Shown: positions 1-8,052 of the stretch, piece by piece
How the letters are laid out: every line of letters starts with the position of its first letter
How positions within the stretch are numbered: position 1 is the first letter of the stretch
Notes under the pieces: model-generated
Told to the model about the DNA's origin: nothing
The model's input: only the letters and a program-made list of their open reading frames with translations
The model's database searches: none
Made by a program: the position numbers and the translations under genes
Assembly (NCBI GenBank): GCA_964647395.1
Contig: CAZYHR010000078.1
Span: forward strand, 1 to 14,701
Direction: 5' to 3'
DNA length: 14,701 bases
From: Phosphoribacter sp964647395
GTDB lineage: Bacteria; Actinomycetota; Actinomycetes; Actinomycetales; Dermatophilaceae

Positions 1-317
1 CCGGCATCGTCGTGTCGATGCAGAACGAGAAGAGCCAGATCCAGAACCGCGCCGCCGCGCTGCGGGTGCTGCAGTCCCGCCTGCTGCTGCTCAAGAAGCA
101 GGAGGAGGCCGCGGCCAAGAAGGAACTGGCCGGCGACATCAAGGCCAGCTGGGGCGACCAGATGCGCTCCTACGTCCTGCAGCCCTATCAGATGGTCAAG
201 GACCTGCGCACCGAGCACGAGGTGGGCAACCCCTCGTCGGTCTTCGACGGCGACATCGACGCCTTCATCGAGGCCGGCATCCGCTGGAAGCGCAACCAGG
301 AGAAGAGCGGCGGCTGA
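1..317 (+). CDS. prfB: Peptide chain release factor 2, C-terminal part (gene starts before the window)
   Basis: This is the last 104 codons of RF2, which recognises UGA and UAA stop codons on the ribosome and triggers peptide release. The frame is open from position 3 and reads GIVVSMQNEKSQIQNRAA, the conserved class I release factor segment just after the GGQ domain. It continues through SYVLQPYQMVKDLRTEHE and ends GIRWKRNQEKSGG. The GGQ loop, the SPF tripeptide and any programmed frameshift site lie upstream and cannot be seen. The stop is TGA at 315-317, so RF2 itself terminates on a codon that it reads. The TGA overlaps an ATG at 317-319 (TGATG), which normally would start the next gene. 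Family assignment is near certain from the conserved C-terminal sequence. Confidence 0.96.
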   Translation, partial: GIVVSMQNEKSQIQNRAAALRVLQSRLLLLKKQEEAAAKKELAGDIKASWGDQMRSYVLQPYQMVKDLRTEHEVGNPSSVFDGDIDAFIEAGIRWKRNQEKSGG

Positions 318-318
318 T

Positions 319-798
319 GCCGCCTCGAAGCAGCCCCGGGCCCAGCCGGCCCCGGAGACGACCGACTTCACCAAACGCGACTTCGAGGAGCTCGCGGCCT
401 TCCGGGCTGCGCTGCGCCGCTACCTCGCCTACAGCGACGCCATCGTCAAGGCCGACGGGCTGACCAGCCAGCAGTACCAACTGCTGCTCGCGGTCAAGGG
501 TTTCCCCGGCCGGGACTGGGCGACGGTCAGCGAGCTGGCCGAACAGCTCGGCCTGCGTCACCACAGCTGCGTCGAGCTCGTCGACCGCGCCGAGCGCAAG
601 GGCCTGGTCGACCGCACCGGTCACCCCGGCGACGCCCGCGTCGTGCGGGTCCTGCTCACCGACGAGGGCGAGCGGCCGGACACGCTCGCGCGGCGGCGGG
701 ACGCCGTCCCCGACGCCGTTCCCGGCGGGGTGCCCGACGGGGCGCCCGGCGGGGTGCCCGGCACCGCGGGCGGCACGCCACGCCCGTCACGCCAGTAA
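319..798 (+). pseudogene. MarR-family winged-helix regulator with no in-frame start codon
   Basis: The frame from 319 to the TAA at 796-798 encodes a MarR-type repressor. It has an N-terminal helix (DFEELAAFRAALRRYLAYS), a linker (GLTSQQYQLLLAVKGFPG), a helix-turn-helix (VSELAEQLGLRHHSCVELVDRAERKGL) and a wing (GHPGDARVVRVLLTDEGE). MarR proteins usually bind operators as dimers and respond to small ligands. No ATG, GTG or TTG lies in this frame near the 5' end. The only nearby start, ATG at 317-319 overlapping the prfB stop, is one base out of frame; one extra base after the ATG would give MAASKQPRAQ. The C-terminal dimerisation helix is replaced by a tetrapeptide repeat and ends PRPSRQ. It is therefore probably a recent pseudogene or carries a one-base sequence error; a rare non-canonical start is less likely. 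The family call is firm and the status uncertain. Confidence 0.72.
700..759 (+). repeat. Five tandem 12-bp units coding a tetrapeptide repeat
   Basis: Five consecutive 12-base units, at 700-711, 712-723, 724-735, 736-747 and 748-759, encode DAVP, DAVP, GGVP, DGAP and GGVP in the MarR frame. Units three and five are identical (GGCGGGGTGCCC). The repeat sits where MarR proteins normally have their C-terminal dimerisation helix, which suggests slippage-driven replacement of that end. Confidence 0.75.
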
Positions 799-892
799 CA
801 CCGGTTTCACAGGTCACATCAGTACCCTCGTGGAGGGCATCGTGCTCTCTCCGCGGGCCCGCACCATCCCGTCCCCGACCGTGAGATCCCGG

Positions 893-1798
893 ATGATCCT
901 CTTCGACAACGTCACCAAGACCTATCCGAAGGCCACCCGGCCGGCCTTGGACGGCGTCAGCCTCGAGGTGACCCGCGGCGAGTTCGTCTTCGTCGTCGGC
1001 TCCTCCGGCTCGGGCAAGTCGACCCTGCTGCGCCTGGCGATCCGCGAGGACCGGGCCACGTCGGGCACCGTGCTGGTGGCCGGACGCGACCTGTCCGAGC
1101 TGCCGGACCGCAAGGTGCCCCATCTGCGCCGCGAGATCGGCACCGTCTTCCAGGACTTCCGGCTGCTGCCCGGCAAGACCGTCTATCAGAACGTCGCGTT
1201 CGCCCTGCAGGTCATCGGCAAGTCGCGCACCGTCATCCGCCAGACCGTCCCCGAGACGCTGCGCACCGTCGGCCTGGAGGGCAAGGAGAAGCGGCTGCCG
1301 CACCAGCTGTCCGGCGGCGAGCAGCAGCGGGTGGCGATCGCCCGGGCCATCGTCAACAAGCCGGCGATCCTGCTGGCCGACGAGCCCACCGGCAACCTCG
1401 ACCCGGCCACCAGCCGCGAGATCGTCCGGCTGCTGGACCGCATCAACCGGGCCGGCACCACCGTCGTCATGGCCACCCACGACCACGAGATCGTCAACGA
1501 GTTCCGCAAGCGGGTCGTCGAACTGCAGGAGGGCCGGGTGGCCCGCGACCAGGCCGAGGGCGTCTACGGGGACACCACCTCGGCGATCCCGGTCATCCGG
1601 CTCGAGGAGGAGATCGAGGCCGACCTCGAGGCCCGCCTGGCGGCCAAGGACGTCAACCCCGCCACCCCCGCCCGACGCGGGCGCCGCGGCGAGGGCGGCA
1701 CCCGCCGGATCCGGCTGCGCCGACCCGGTGGGCGACGCCGCGACGGGGAGCCGGCGGTGCGGCATACCTCGTCCTCGGTCGTGGGGGAGGACGACTGA
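893..1798 (+). CDS. ftsE: Cell division ATP-binding protein FtsE with long C-terminal extension
   Basis: This is the cytoplasmic ATPase of the FtsEX complex, which transmits ATP hydrolysis at the divisome to a periplasmic cell-wall hydrolase. The ATG at 893 was chosen because MILFDNVTKTYPKATRPALDGV matches the normal FtsE N-terminus; the upstream GTG at 830 would add an unconserved tail. Visible motifs are Walker A GSSGSGKST (residues 36-44), Q-loop Gln87, signature LSGGEQQR (139-146), Walker B ILLADE (159-164), D-loop NLD and switch His196. At 301 residues it is about 70 longer than the usual roughly 229. The extra part is acidic (LEEEIEADLEARLAAKD) and then Arg-rich (RRGRRGEGGTRRIRLRRPGGRRR). 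The stop TGA at 1796-1798 overlaps the ftsX ATG by one base. TACCCT at 823-828 is a possible -10 box but has no clear -35. Confidence 0.96.
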   Translation: MILFDNVTKTYPKATRPALDGVSLEVTRGEFVFVVGSSGSGKSTLLRLAIREDRATSGTVLVAGRDLSELPDRKVPHLRREIGTVFQDFRLLPGKTVYQNVAFALQVIGKSRTVIRQTVPETLRTVGLEGKEKRLPHQLSGGEQQRVAIARAIVNKPAILLADEPTGNLDPATSREIVRLLDRINRAGTTVVMATHDHEIVNEFRKRVVELQEGRVARDQAEGVYGDTTSAIPVIRLEEEIEADLEARLAAKDVNPATPARRGRRGEGGTRRIRLRRPGGRRRDGEPAVRHTSSSVVGEDD

Positions 1799-2706
1799 TG
1801 CGGCTGACCTATCTGCTGGCCGACCTCGCCACCGGCCTGCGGCGCAACGTGTCCATGGCCGTCTCGGTCGTCATCGTCACGATGATCTCCATGTTCCTGC
1901 TCGGCCTCGGCCTGCTGGCCCAGCGCCAGGTCGACACCATGAAGGACTACTGGTACGACCGGGTCCAGGTGTCGATCTTCCTGTGCGTCGAGGGCTCGCA
2001 GTACGCCAACTGCGGCGGCAAGGCGACCACCCAGGCCCAGCGCGACCAGATCCGCGGCCAACTCGAGCAGCTGCGACCCCCGGTCAAGGAGGTCTTCTAC
2101 GAGAGCCAGGCCGAGGCCTACGCGCGGTTCAAGGAGCAGTTCAAGAACAGCCCGCTCGGCGAGCAGGCCACCCAGCGGGCGTTCGCCGACTCGTTCCGGG
2201 TGTCGCTGGCCGATCCGGGCAAGTACGACGTCATCGTCAGCAGCTTCCAGGGGGCCCCCGGTATCGGGCGGGTGCAGGACCAGCGGCAGTTGCTCGACCG
2301 CTTCTTCTCGTTCATGAACGCCGTGTCCTGGGGCGCGATCGTGCTGTCCGGGCTGATGGTCGTCTGCGCGATCCTGCTCATGGCCACGACGATCCGCCAG
2401 ACGGCCTTCTCGCGCCGGCGCGAGACCGGCATCATGCGCCTGGTCGGGGCGTCCAACGCCACGATCCAACTGCCCTTCGTCATGGAGACCGTCGTCGCCG
2501 CCCTGGTCGGGGCCGGGCTGGCGACCGCGGCCCTGTGGGCGACCGTGCGCTACGGCGTGACCGGCTACCTGTCCACCGCCCTCATCGACACCGCCTTCAT
2601 CGGCACCTCCGACGTCACGCTGCTCGCGCCGTGGATCGTCGCCGGGGTCGTGGGGTTGGCGATTGTCACCTCATGGTTCACCTTGCGTAGGTACCTTCGG
2701 GTGTAG
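1798..2706 (+). CDS. ftsX: Cell division protein FtsX (FtsEX membrane subunit)
   Basis: This is the membrane half of FtsEX, 302 residues, which is normal for the family. A cytoplasmic N-terminus leads to a first membrane span (about residues 21-43, VSMAVSVVIVTMISMFLLGL). A large extracytoplasmic loop of about 130 residues follows; it carries two cysteines (CVEGSQYANC) and would contact the cell-wall hydrolase. Three C-terminal spans lie near residues 176-198, 227-247 and 277-296, and the protein ends with a basic RRYLRV. The conserved cytoplasmic RRRETGIMRLVGAS stretch is present. The start ATG overlaps the ftsE stop (TGATG), and a purine-rich GGGGGAGG lies about 8 bases upstream inside ftsE. 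The coupling fits subunits needed in equal amounts. Assignment is by topology, motif and gene order. Confidence 0.96.
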   Translation: MRLTYLLADLATGLRRNVSMAVSVVIVTMISMFLLGLGLLAQRQVDTMKDYWYDRVQVSIFLCVEGSQYANCGGKATTQAQRDQIRGQLEQLRPPVKEVFYESQAEAYARFKEQFKNSPLGEQATQRAFADSFRVSLADPGKYDVIVSSFQGAPGIGRVQDQRQLLDRFFSFMNAVSWGAIVLSGLMVVCAILLMATTIRQTAFSRRRETGIMRLVGASNATIQLPFVMETVVAALVGAGLATAALWATVRYGVTGYLSTALIDTAFIGTSDVTLLAPWIVAGVVGLAIVTSWFTLRRYLRV

Positions 2707-2771
2707 TGCCGGGATCGGGCCGTGTGCTACCAAAGAGACTGCTGTTGTCCAAGTGGCGGGAGGAGCGTCTG

Positions 2772-4112
2772 ATGCGACGGACGCGTATGCCGCGGCGGCA
2801 CCGGGCCGCGGCAGCGGCCGCCGTGCTGGCCCTGGCCTCGGCGCTGCTCGTGGGCCCGGCCGGCGGACCCGCCGCCGCCGACGACCTGGACAACCGCAAG
2901 ACCGCCGCCGACGCGCAGGTGCAGTCGCTGCACGACGCCCTCGAGGGCACCAGCGCCGAACTGGCCCAGGCCTATCTCAACCTGCAGGCCACCCAGGCCC
3001 AACTCCCGGCCGCCCAGGCCGAACTGACGGCCGCCCAGGCGGCGGCCCGGGCCGCCGACCTGCACAACCAGCAGATCGCCACCCGGCTCGCGGTCGCCAA
3101 GGCCAACGAGGCCCGGGCCCAGGAGGCGGTCAAGACCAACGCCCGGACCCTGGAGTCCACCCAGCGCACCCTCGACGTCTTCGCGGCCGACGTCTTCCAG
3201 GGCGGTGGCGGCGGCAGCCAGCTGTCGGTCGCGCTCGGCGCGACCAGCCCCGACGACTTCGCCACCCGGCTGGTCCTGGCCGACACGGTGACCTCGCTGA
3301 CCAACCAGGCCATCGACGGCCTGCAGGCCGCCCGCGCCGACGGCGCCGCGACCGAGGCCTACCTGACCAGCGTCCGCGCCGAGGTCGCCGAACTCAAGCG
3401 GCAAGCCGAACTCGCCCTCGCCGCAGCCAACGCCGCCCAGCAGCGGGCCAGCGCCAAGAAGGCCACCCTCGACGCGCTGGTCGCCCAGCAGGCCACCTAT
3501 GCCGCCCAGGTCGAGCGCCGCAAGGCCGACGAACTGGTCCGGCTCGCCGCCGCCGAGGCCGAGCAGGCCCAGGTCCAGGCCATGCTCGAGGAGCGGGCCC
3601 GCAAGGCCCGCGAGCTCGAGGCGGCCCGGATCGCCGCGGAGAAGGCCGCCGCCGAGGCCGCGGCCCGCAACCGGACGACCTACACCCCGCCCGCCCGGGA
3701 CGTCGCGACGACCCCGCGGGGCGCCTTCCTGTCCTATCCGTCGGCCGGGCCGATCACCTCGCCCTTCGGCTATCGCATCGACCCGATCCTGGGCATCCTC
3801 AAGCTGCACAAGGGCATCGACTTCGCGTCGGCGTGCGGCACCCCGATCCACGCCACCGCGGACGGCGAGGTTATCTTCGCCGGGCCGGCCGGCGGCTACG
3901 GCAACCGGATCATGATCGACCACGGCATGCAGCGGGGGGTCAACCTCGTGACGACCTACAACCACCAGAGCCGCATCGTCGTCTACGGCGGGCTGGTCAA
4001 GCGTGGTCAGCTCATCGGCTACGTCGGCACGACCGGCTCCTCCACCGGCTGCCACCTGCACTTCGAGACGATCGAGGACGGCCGGTTCGTCAACCCGCGC
4101 AACTGGATCTGA
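2772..4112 (+). CDS. Secreted coiled-coil M23 (LytM-type) peptidase, probable FtsEX-regulated cell-wall hydrolase
   Basis: The protein has 446 residues. The ATG at 2772 was chosen over the in-frame GTG at 2706 because GGGAGGAG lies at good spacing before it and it opens directly with a signal peptide (MRRTRMPRRHRAAAAAAVLAL, cleavage probably near AAA-DD). Residues about 38-315 are Ala/Gln/Glu-rich and strongly coiled-coil, like EnvC and other FtsX-binding hydrolases. The C-terminal M23 domain keeps its zinc and catalytic residues: His346 and Asp350 in HKGID, His398 in TYNHQS, and His428/His430 in HLH. Cys355 and Cys427 could form a disulphide. Family members cleave peptidoglycan cross-bridges or stems. 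Its position 65 bases after ftsX suggests that FtsEX activates it at septation. Intact LytM ligands argue for an active enzyme rather than a degenerate EnvC-type activator. Confidence 0.93.
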   Translation: MRRTRMPRRHRAAAAAAVLALASALLVGPAGGPAAADDLDNRKTAADAQVQSLHDALEGTSAELAQAYLNLQATQAQLPAAQAELTAAQAAARAADLHNQQIATRLAVAKANEARAQEAVKTNARTLESTQRTLDVFAADVFQGGGGGSQLSVALGATSPDDFATRLVLADTVTSLTNQAIDGLQAARADGAATEAYLTSVRAEVAELKRQAELALAAANAAQQRASAKKATLDALVAQQATYAAQVERRKADELVRLAAAEAEQAQVQAMLEERARKARELEAARIAAEKAAAEAAARNRTTYTPPARDVATTPRGAFLSYPSAGPITSPFGYRIDPILGILKLHKGIDFASACGTPIHATADGEVIFAGPAGGYGNRIMIDHGMQRGVNLVTTYNHQSRIVVYGGLVKRGQLIGYVGTTGSSTGCHLHFETIEDGRFVNPRNWI

Positions 4113-4201
4113 CCCGCCCCGGGAACCGAACGCCCGCGCCGGCCCGTCCACCCAGCAGGTAGCGTGGAGCCGCTCGGGCAGCACGAGGGAGGACTTCAGA
4201 C

Positions 4202-4672
4202 GTGGCACGGGAGCGCGGCCGCAAGGTCATCGCGAGCAACCGCAAGGCGCGGCACGACTACCACATCGAGGACACCTTCGAGGCGGGCCTGTCGCTCATG
4301 GGCACCGAGGTCAAGGCGCTGCGCGCCGGCCGGTGCTCGCTGGTCGACGGCTTCGCCCAGTTCAGCGGCAACGAGCTGTGGCTCGAAGGCGTGCACATCC
4401 CCGAATACACCCAGGGCACCTGGACCAACCACGCCCCGCGGCGCCGGCGCAAGCTGCTGCTGCACCGCGAGGAGTTGGACAAGATCGCCACCAAGACCCG
4501 CGAGAAGGGCCGCACCATCGTGCCGCTGTCGGTCTATTTCAAGGACGGCCGGGCCAAGGTCGAGATCGCCCTGGCCACCGGCAAGAGGCAGTACGACAAG
4601 CGGCACGCGCTGCGTGAGCGGCAGGACCGCCGCGAGGCCGAGCGGGCGATGAGCACGCGGAGCGCCCGGTGA
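4202..4672 (+). CDS. smpB: SsrA-binding protein SmpB
   Basis: This is the tmRNA-binding protein of trans-translation. It escorts alanyl-tmRNA to ribosomes stalled on broken messages, mimicking codon-anticodon pairing with its C-terminal tail. The 156-residue length is normal. The GTG at 4202 has GAGGGAGG upstream and gives MARERGRKVIASNRKARHDY, the standard start. The family hallmarks KARHDYHIEDTFEAGLSLMGTEVK, VHIPEYTQGTW and RRRRKLLLHREEL are all present. The basic tail (GKRQYDKRHALRERQDRREAERAM) corresponds to the part that enters the decoding centre. Its partner RNA ssrA lies about 5 kb downstream on the same strand. TAGCGT at 4160-4165 resembles an actinobacterial -10 box, and GGAAC at 4122-4126 with GTC 19 bases later is a weak SigR-like match. 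The stop overlaps the next gene's GTG. Confidence 0.97.
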   Translation: MARERGRKVIASNRKARHDYHIEDTFEAGLSLMGTEVKALRAGRCSLVDGFAQFSGNELWLEGVHIPEYTQGTWTNHAPRRRRKLLLHREELDKIATKTREKGRTIVPLSVYFKDGRAKVEIALATGKRQYDKRHALRERQDRREAERAMSTRSAR

Positions 4673-6672
4673 GCTGCCGGCCCCGGCGCGGGGCGCTGAC
4701 TCGCCTGCTGCACGGGTATGCCGTGGGGCTGGTGCTCGCCGTCCTGGCCGGGCTGGCGGTCCTGGCCGCCCCGGCCGCCCAGGCGGGCGGCATACCCTCC
4801 CGGGTCGGGCTGGGAGCCTGGGGCGGGCCGGTGACGGCGGCCCCCGCCGTCGACCGGATGCCCTCGGTGGGCTTGCTCTACGAGTTGGAGCCGAACGGTG
4901 CGATGCGGGTCACCGAGACGATCAACTACACCTTCGACACCACGCAGGGCACGCGGCGCGGCATCTTCCGCGACATCGTCGTCAACCAGGGCGTCGACGG
5001 CCGCCCCGAGGTCTATCGCCACTACGCGATGACCGACGTGTCGGTAAGCAGCCCGAGCGGGGCCAGCGCCGACTTCACCAAGACCGAGCGCGGCGACTCG
5101 ATCCGGCTGCAGATCGGCTCGGCCAACCGCACGGTCAGCGGCACGCAGACCTACGTCATCCGCTACCGCCTGGCCAACGTCATGAACCCCTTCAACGACA
5201 CCCAGACGGCCGAGCTCTACTGGAACGTCTTCAAGGGCGACGCGATCCCCAAGGCCCGGGTGACCCTCGAGGTCGATGCGCCGGTGGCCGCCAACGAGGT
5301 GCGCTGCGGCCGCGGCCCGGCCGGCGACCCGTGCGAGACGGCGACCGCGGGCAGCCCGTCGGCCTTCGCGGTCAACGACCTCGGTGCGCGCGAGGACCTC
5401 ACGGTGGCCCTGCGCTATCCGCTGTCCGCCTTCCTCGGCATCGCCCCCGATCTGCGGCAGGGGTCGGGCAGCGGCGGTCTGCTCGACGAGGGGCTGGCGC
5501 GCGCCATGAGCATCGCCGCGCTCGCCGGCGGAGTCGGCGCGCCGCTGCTGGCCTTGGGCACCATGGGCTATCTGGTCGCCACCCGGGGCCGCGACGAGTG
5601 GTACGCCGGCCTGACCCCCGGGCTGACCCCCGGCGCCGTCGAGCGGCAACAGGGTGCCGTGGCCACCCGGCGCGGCGGCACCCCGCCGGTGACCGTGCAG
5701 TTCAACCCGCCGCCGGGTGTCCAACCGGGCCTGGTCGGCACGATCATCGACGAGTCGGCCGACACCGTGGACGTCTCGGCCACCGTCATCGACCTGGCGG
5801 TGCGCGGCTTCCTGGTCATCGAGGAGGTCGAGGGCAACGGCATCTTCAAGCGCACCGACTGGCGGCTGACCCAACTCGTGCCGCGCGAGGGCGAGTACCT
5901 GCGCCCCTACGAGCAGGCCCTGCTCAACGGGCTGTTCTCCCGGGGCAACCCGGTGCTGCTGTCCGAGCTCAAGAACCACTTCGCCAAGACGCTGACCTCG
6001 GTCAAGGATCAGATGTACGACGAGGTGCTGCAGCGCGGCTGGTTCCGCAAGTCGCCCGAGCGCCAGCGCGGCGCCTGGCAGATGCTCGGCTTCCTGGTCA
6101 GCGGGGCCGGCGTCGCGTCGCTCTTCTTCGGCGGCACCGCCTCGGGCGCCATCGACCGCTCGGCCGGCTTCGGCTTCCCGGTGCCCTCCGGCATCGTGCT
6201 GGGCATCGGGCTGGTCGTCGCCGGGGTCATCGTCACCATCCTGGGCCACCGAATGGCCGCCAAGACCGGCGAGGGGTCGGCCGTGCTGGCCCAGTCGCTG
6301 GGCTTCCGGCAGTACCTCGAGACCGCCGAAGCCGGCCAGATCCGGTGGGAGGAGGCGCAGTCGATCTTCAGCCGGTATCTGCCCTTCGCCATCGTCTTCG
6401 GCGTCGCGGAGCGGTGGGCGCAGACCTTCCAGCAGGTCGCCGCCGCCGCGGCGGCCGCCGGGCACGTCGTCGTCATGCCGGACTGGTACATCTACCACGG
6501 CTCGGCGATGCCCGATTTCGGGTCGATCACCTCCGGCGTGGACTCCTTCTCGACCAACGCCGCCGGCACCTTCGCCTCGACGCCCGGGTCGTCCGGGTCC
6601 TCCGGCTTCGGGTCCTCCGGCGGGTCGTTCTCCGGCGGCGGTGGCGGCGGGTCCAGTTCGGGCTCCTGGTAG
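4669..6672 (+). CDS. DUF2207 family predicted membrane protein
   Basis: The protein has 667 residues and starts with GTG overlapping the smpB stop (GTGA), so translation is probably coupled. A signal peptide or first membrane segment covers residues 1 to about 39 (AVGLVLAVLAGLAVLAAPAAQAGG). It is followed by the extracytoplasmic DUF2207 domain (LYELEPNGAMRVTETINYTF, then TTQGTRRGIFRDI). Further spans lie near residues 280-302, 473-492 and 508-528, around a cytoplasmic region that includes VIDLAVRGFLVIEEVEG. The C-terminus (about 640-667) is a Ser/Gly-rich tail ending GGGGGGSSSGSW, typical of this family. The biochemical function of DUF2207 proteins is not established, so none is assigned. Placement between smpB and a transporter gives little functional hint. 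The family call rests on domain layout and the tail. Confidence 0.85.
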   Translation: MSCRPRRGALTRLLHGYAVGLVLAVLAGLAVLAAPAAQAGGIPSRVGLGAWGGPVTAAPAVDRMPSVGLLYELEPNGAMRVTETINYTFDTTQGTRRGIFRDIVVNQGVDGRPEVYRHYAMTDVSVSSPSGASADFTKTERGDSIRLQIGSANRTVSGTQTYVIRYRLANVMNPFNDTQTAELYWNVFKGDAIPKARVTLEVDAPVAANEVRCGRGPAGDPCETATAGSPSAFAVNDLGAREDLTVALRYPLSAFLGIAPDLRQGSGSGGLLDEGLARAMSIAALAGGVGAPLLALGTMGYLVATRGRDEWYAGLTPGLTPGAVERQQGAVATRRGGTPPVTVQFNPPPGVQPGLVGTIIDESADTVDVSATVIDLAVRGFLVIEEVEGNGIFKRTDWRLTQLVPREGEYLRPYEQALLNGLFSRGNPVLLSELKNHFAKTLTSVKDQMYDEVLQRGWFRKSPERQRGAWQMLGFLVSGAGVASLFFGGTASGAIDRSAGFGFPVPSGIVLGIGLVVAGVIVTILGHRMAAKTGEGSAVLAQSLGFRQYLETAEAGQIRWEEAQSIFSRYLPFAIVFGVAERWAQTFQQVAAAAAAAGHVVVMPDWYIYHGSAMPDFGSITSGVDSFSTNAAGTFASTPGSSGSSGFGSSGGSFSGGGGGGSSSGSW

Positions 6673-8000
6673 TGACCGCACCCGACCGCACCGACGTCCG
6701 CCGGGTGCAGCGCCGCACCCTGGGCACCCTCGCGGTGACCCAGGTCTTCGGCGGCGTCGGCGTCACCGCCGCGATCTCGGTCAACGCGCTGCTGGCCAAG
6801 CAACTGTCCGGGTCGGAGTCGCTGGCCGGGCTGGCCCAGACCAGCCAGGTGCTCGGCGCGGCGCTCGCCACCATCCTCGTCGCCCGGGTCACCGACCGCA
6901 GCGGCCGCCGGCTCGGTCTGGCCGCCGGCTACCTCGTCGGGGCGACCGGTGCGGCGGTGTCGGTCGCCGCCGGAGCCGGCGGCGCCTTCCCGCTGCTGCT
7001 GCTCGGGGCCCTGCTCATCGGCTCGTGCACCGCCGCCGGCGGCCAGATCCGGTATGCCGCGAGCGACCTCTCGCTGCCGGCCCACCGGGGGCGCGACCTC
7101 AGCCTCGTCGTCTGGGCCGGCACCGTCGGCTCGGTCGTCGGGCCCAACCTCACCGGTCCCGGTGGCTGGCTGGCCGAGCGCCTCGGTCTGCCGCCGCTGA
7201 CCGGCGCCTACCTGTTCACCGTCGCGGCGGTGCTCACCGGGCTGACCTGGCTGTGGGTGCGGCTGCACCCCGACCCGCTGCTGCTGGCCCGCCGCCTCGA
7301 GGCGCCGGACGGGCCCGCCCACGACGCCCCGACCGGACCGCCCAGCCCCGGGGCGGGTGCCCCTCCCGCAGGTCTGCCGGGCTCGCCCGCCGACCGTCCC
7401 GCGGCAGCGCCGGCCGAGAGCGGGTGGCGGCTGGTGCGGCATACCCCGGCCCTGCGCGCCGCGGCGATCGGCATGGCGCTCAGCCACGCCGTCATGGTCT
7501 CGGTGATGATCATGACCCCGATCCACATGGACCACGGCCACGCATCGCTGCAGGTCATCGGCTTGGTCATCAGCGTCCACGTGCTGGGGATGTTCGCCTT
7601 CTCGCCGCTGATCGGACTGCTCGTCGACCGGGTCGGCCCGCCCCGGGTGCTCGTCGCCGCCGGCCTCGTCCTGCTCCTGGCGGTCCTCCTCGCGGGCACC
7701 TCCCCGGCCGGACACTCGGCCGGACTGACCGTCGGGCTGCTGCTGCTCGGAGTCGGCTGGTCGCTCGCCCAGATCGCCGCCTCGACCCTGGTCACCGCCG
7801 CCACCACCCCGCGCACCCGGCCGCTGGTGCAGGGCTCGACCGACGTGCTGACCCACCTCACCGCGGCGACCGGCGGGGCGGTCTCCGGGCTGATCGTCGG
7901 CGGGCCCGGGTTCGGGGCGCTCAACGCGTTCGCGGCGCTCTGCACGCTGGGAGTGCTGTGGGCCGCGTCGGCCGCGCGGGCGGCATCCGTCCGGGAGTGA
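6672..8000 (+). CDS. Major facilitator superfamily transporter, substrate unknown
   Basis: The protein has 442 residues. The GTG at 6672 shares its G with the preceding TAG stop (TAGTG), giving MTAPDRTDVRRVQRRTLGTL. About twelve hydrophobic segments fall in two halves, joined by a Pro/Ala-rich cytoplasmic loop at about residues 198-257. The loop between spans 2 and 3 (ARVTDRSGRRLGLAAGYLVGA) matches the MFS signature DxxGRR. Its counterpart in the second half is LLVDRVGPPRVLVAAGLVLL. Such proteins move small solutes or drugs across the membrane using ion gradients. A His/Met-rich stretch (MIMTPIHMDHGHA) lies in the second half and is often seen in this actinobacterial subgroup. The substrate cannot be inferred from sequence or neighbours. 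The frame stays open far upstream of 6672, but that part is a shadow of the DUF2207 gene. Confidence 0.9.
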   Translation: MTAPDRTDVRRVQRRTLGTLAVTQVFGGVGVTAAISVNALLAKQLSGSESLAGLAQTSQVLGAALATILVARVTDRSGRRLGLAAGYLVGATGAAVSVAAGAGGAFPLLLLGALLIGSCTAAGGQIRYAASDLSLPAHRGRDLSLVVWAGTVGSVVGPNLTGPGGWLAERLGLPPLTGAYLFTVAAVLTGLTWLWVRLHPDPLLLARRLEAPDGPAHDAPTGPPSPGAGAPPAGLPGSPADRPAAAPAESGWRLVRHTPALRAAAIGMALSHAVMVSVMIMTPIHMDHGHASLQVIGLVISVHVLGMFAFSPLIGLLVDRVGPPRVLVAAGLVLLLAVLLAGTSPAGHSAGLTVGLLLLGVGWSLAQIAASTLVTAATTPRTRPLVQGSTDVLTHLTAATGGAVSGLIVGGPGFGALNAFAALCTLGVLWAASAARAASVRE

Positions 8001-8052
8001 CGACCGGGCCGCGCTAGGGTGGACGGACGACGACGACCGTGACTGGAGCCTG

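Noticed and set aside
2663..4162. Plus-strand frame of 499 codons over the M23 gene
   Set aside because: It is rich in Arg, Pro and Gly with no motifs. The overlapping frame has a signal peptide and complete M23 ligands.
4534..6681. Long minus-strand frame of about 700 codons opposite the DUF2207 gene
   Set aside because: Its composition (Gly, Arg, Asp, His and Gln without hydrophobic pattern) is that of an antisense shadow in GC-rich DNA, while the plus strand carries a recognisable protein.
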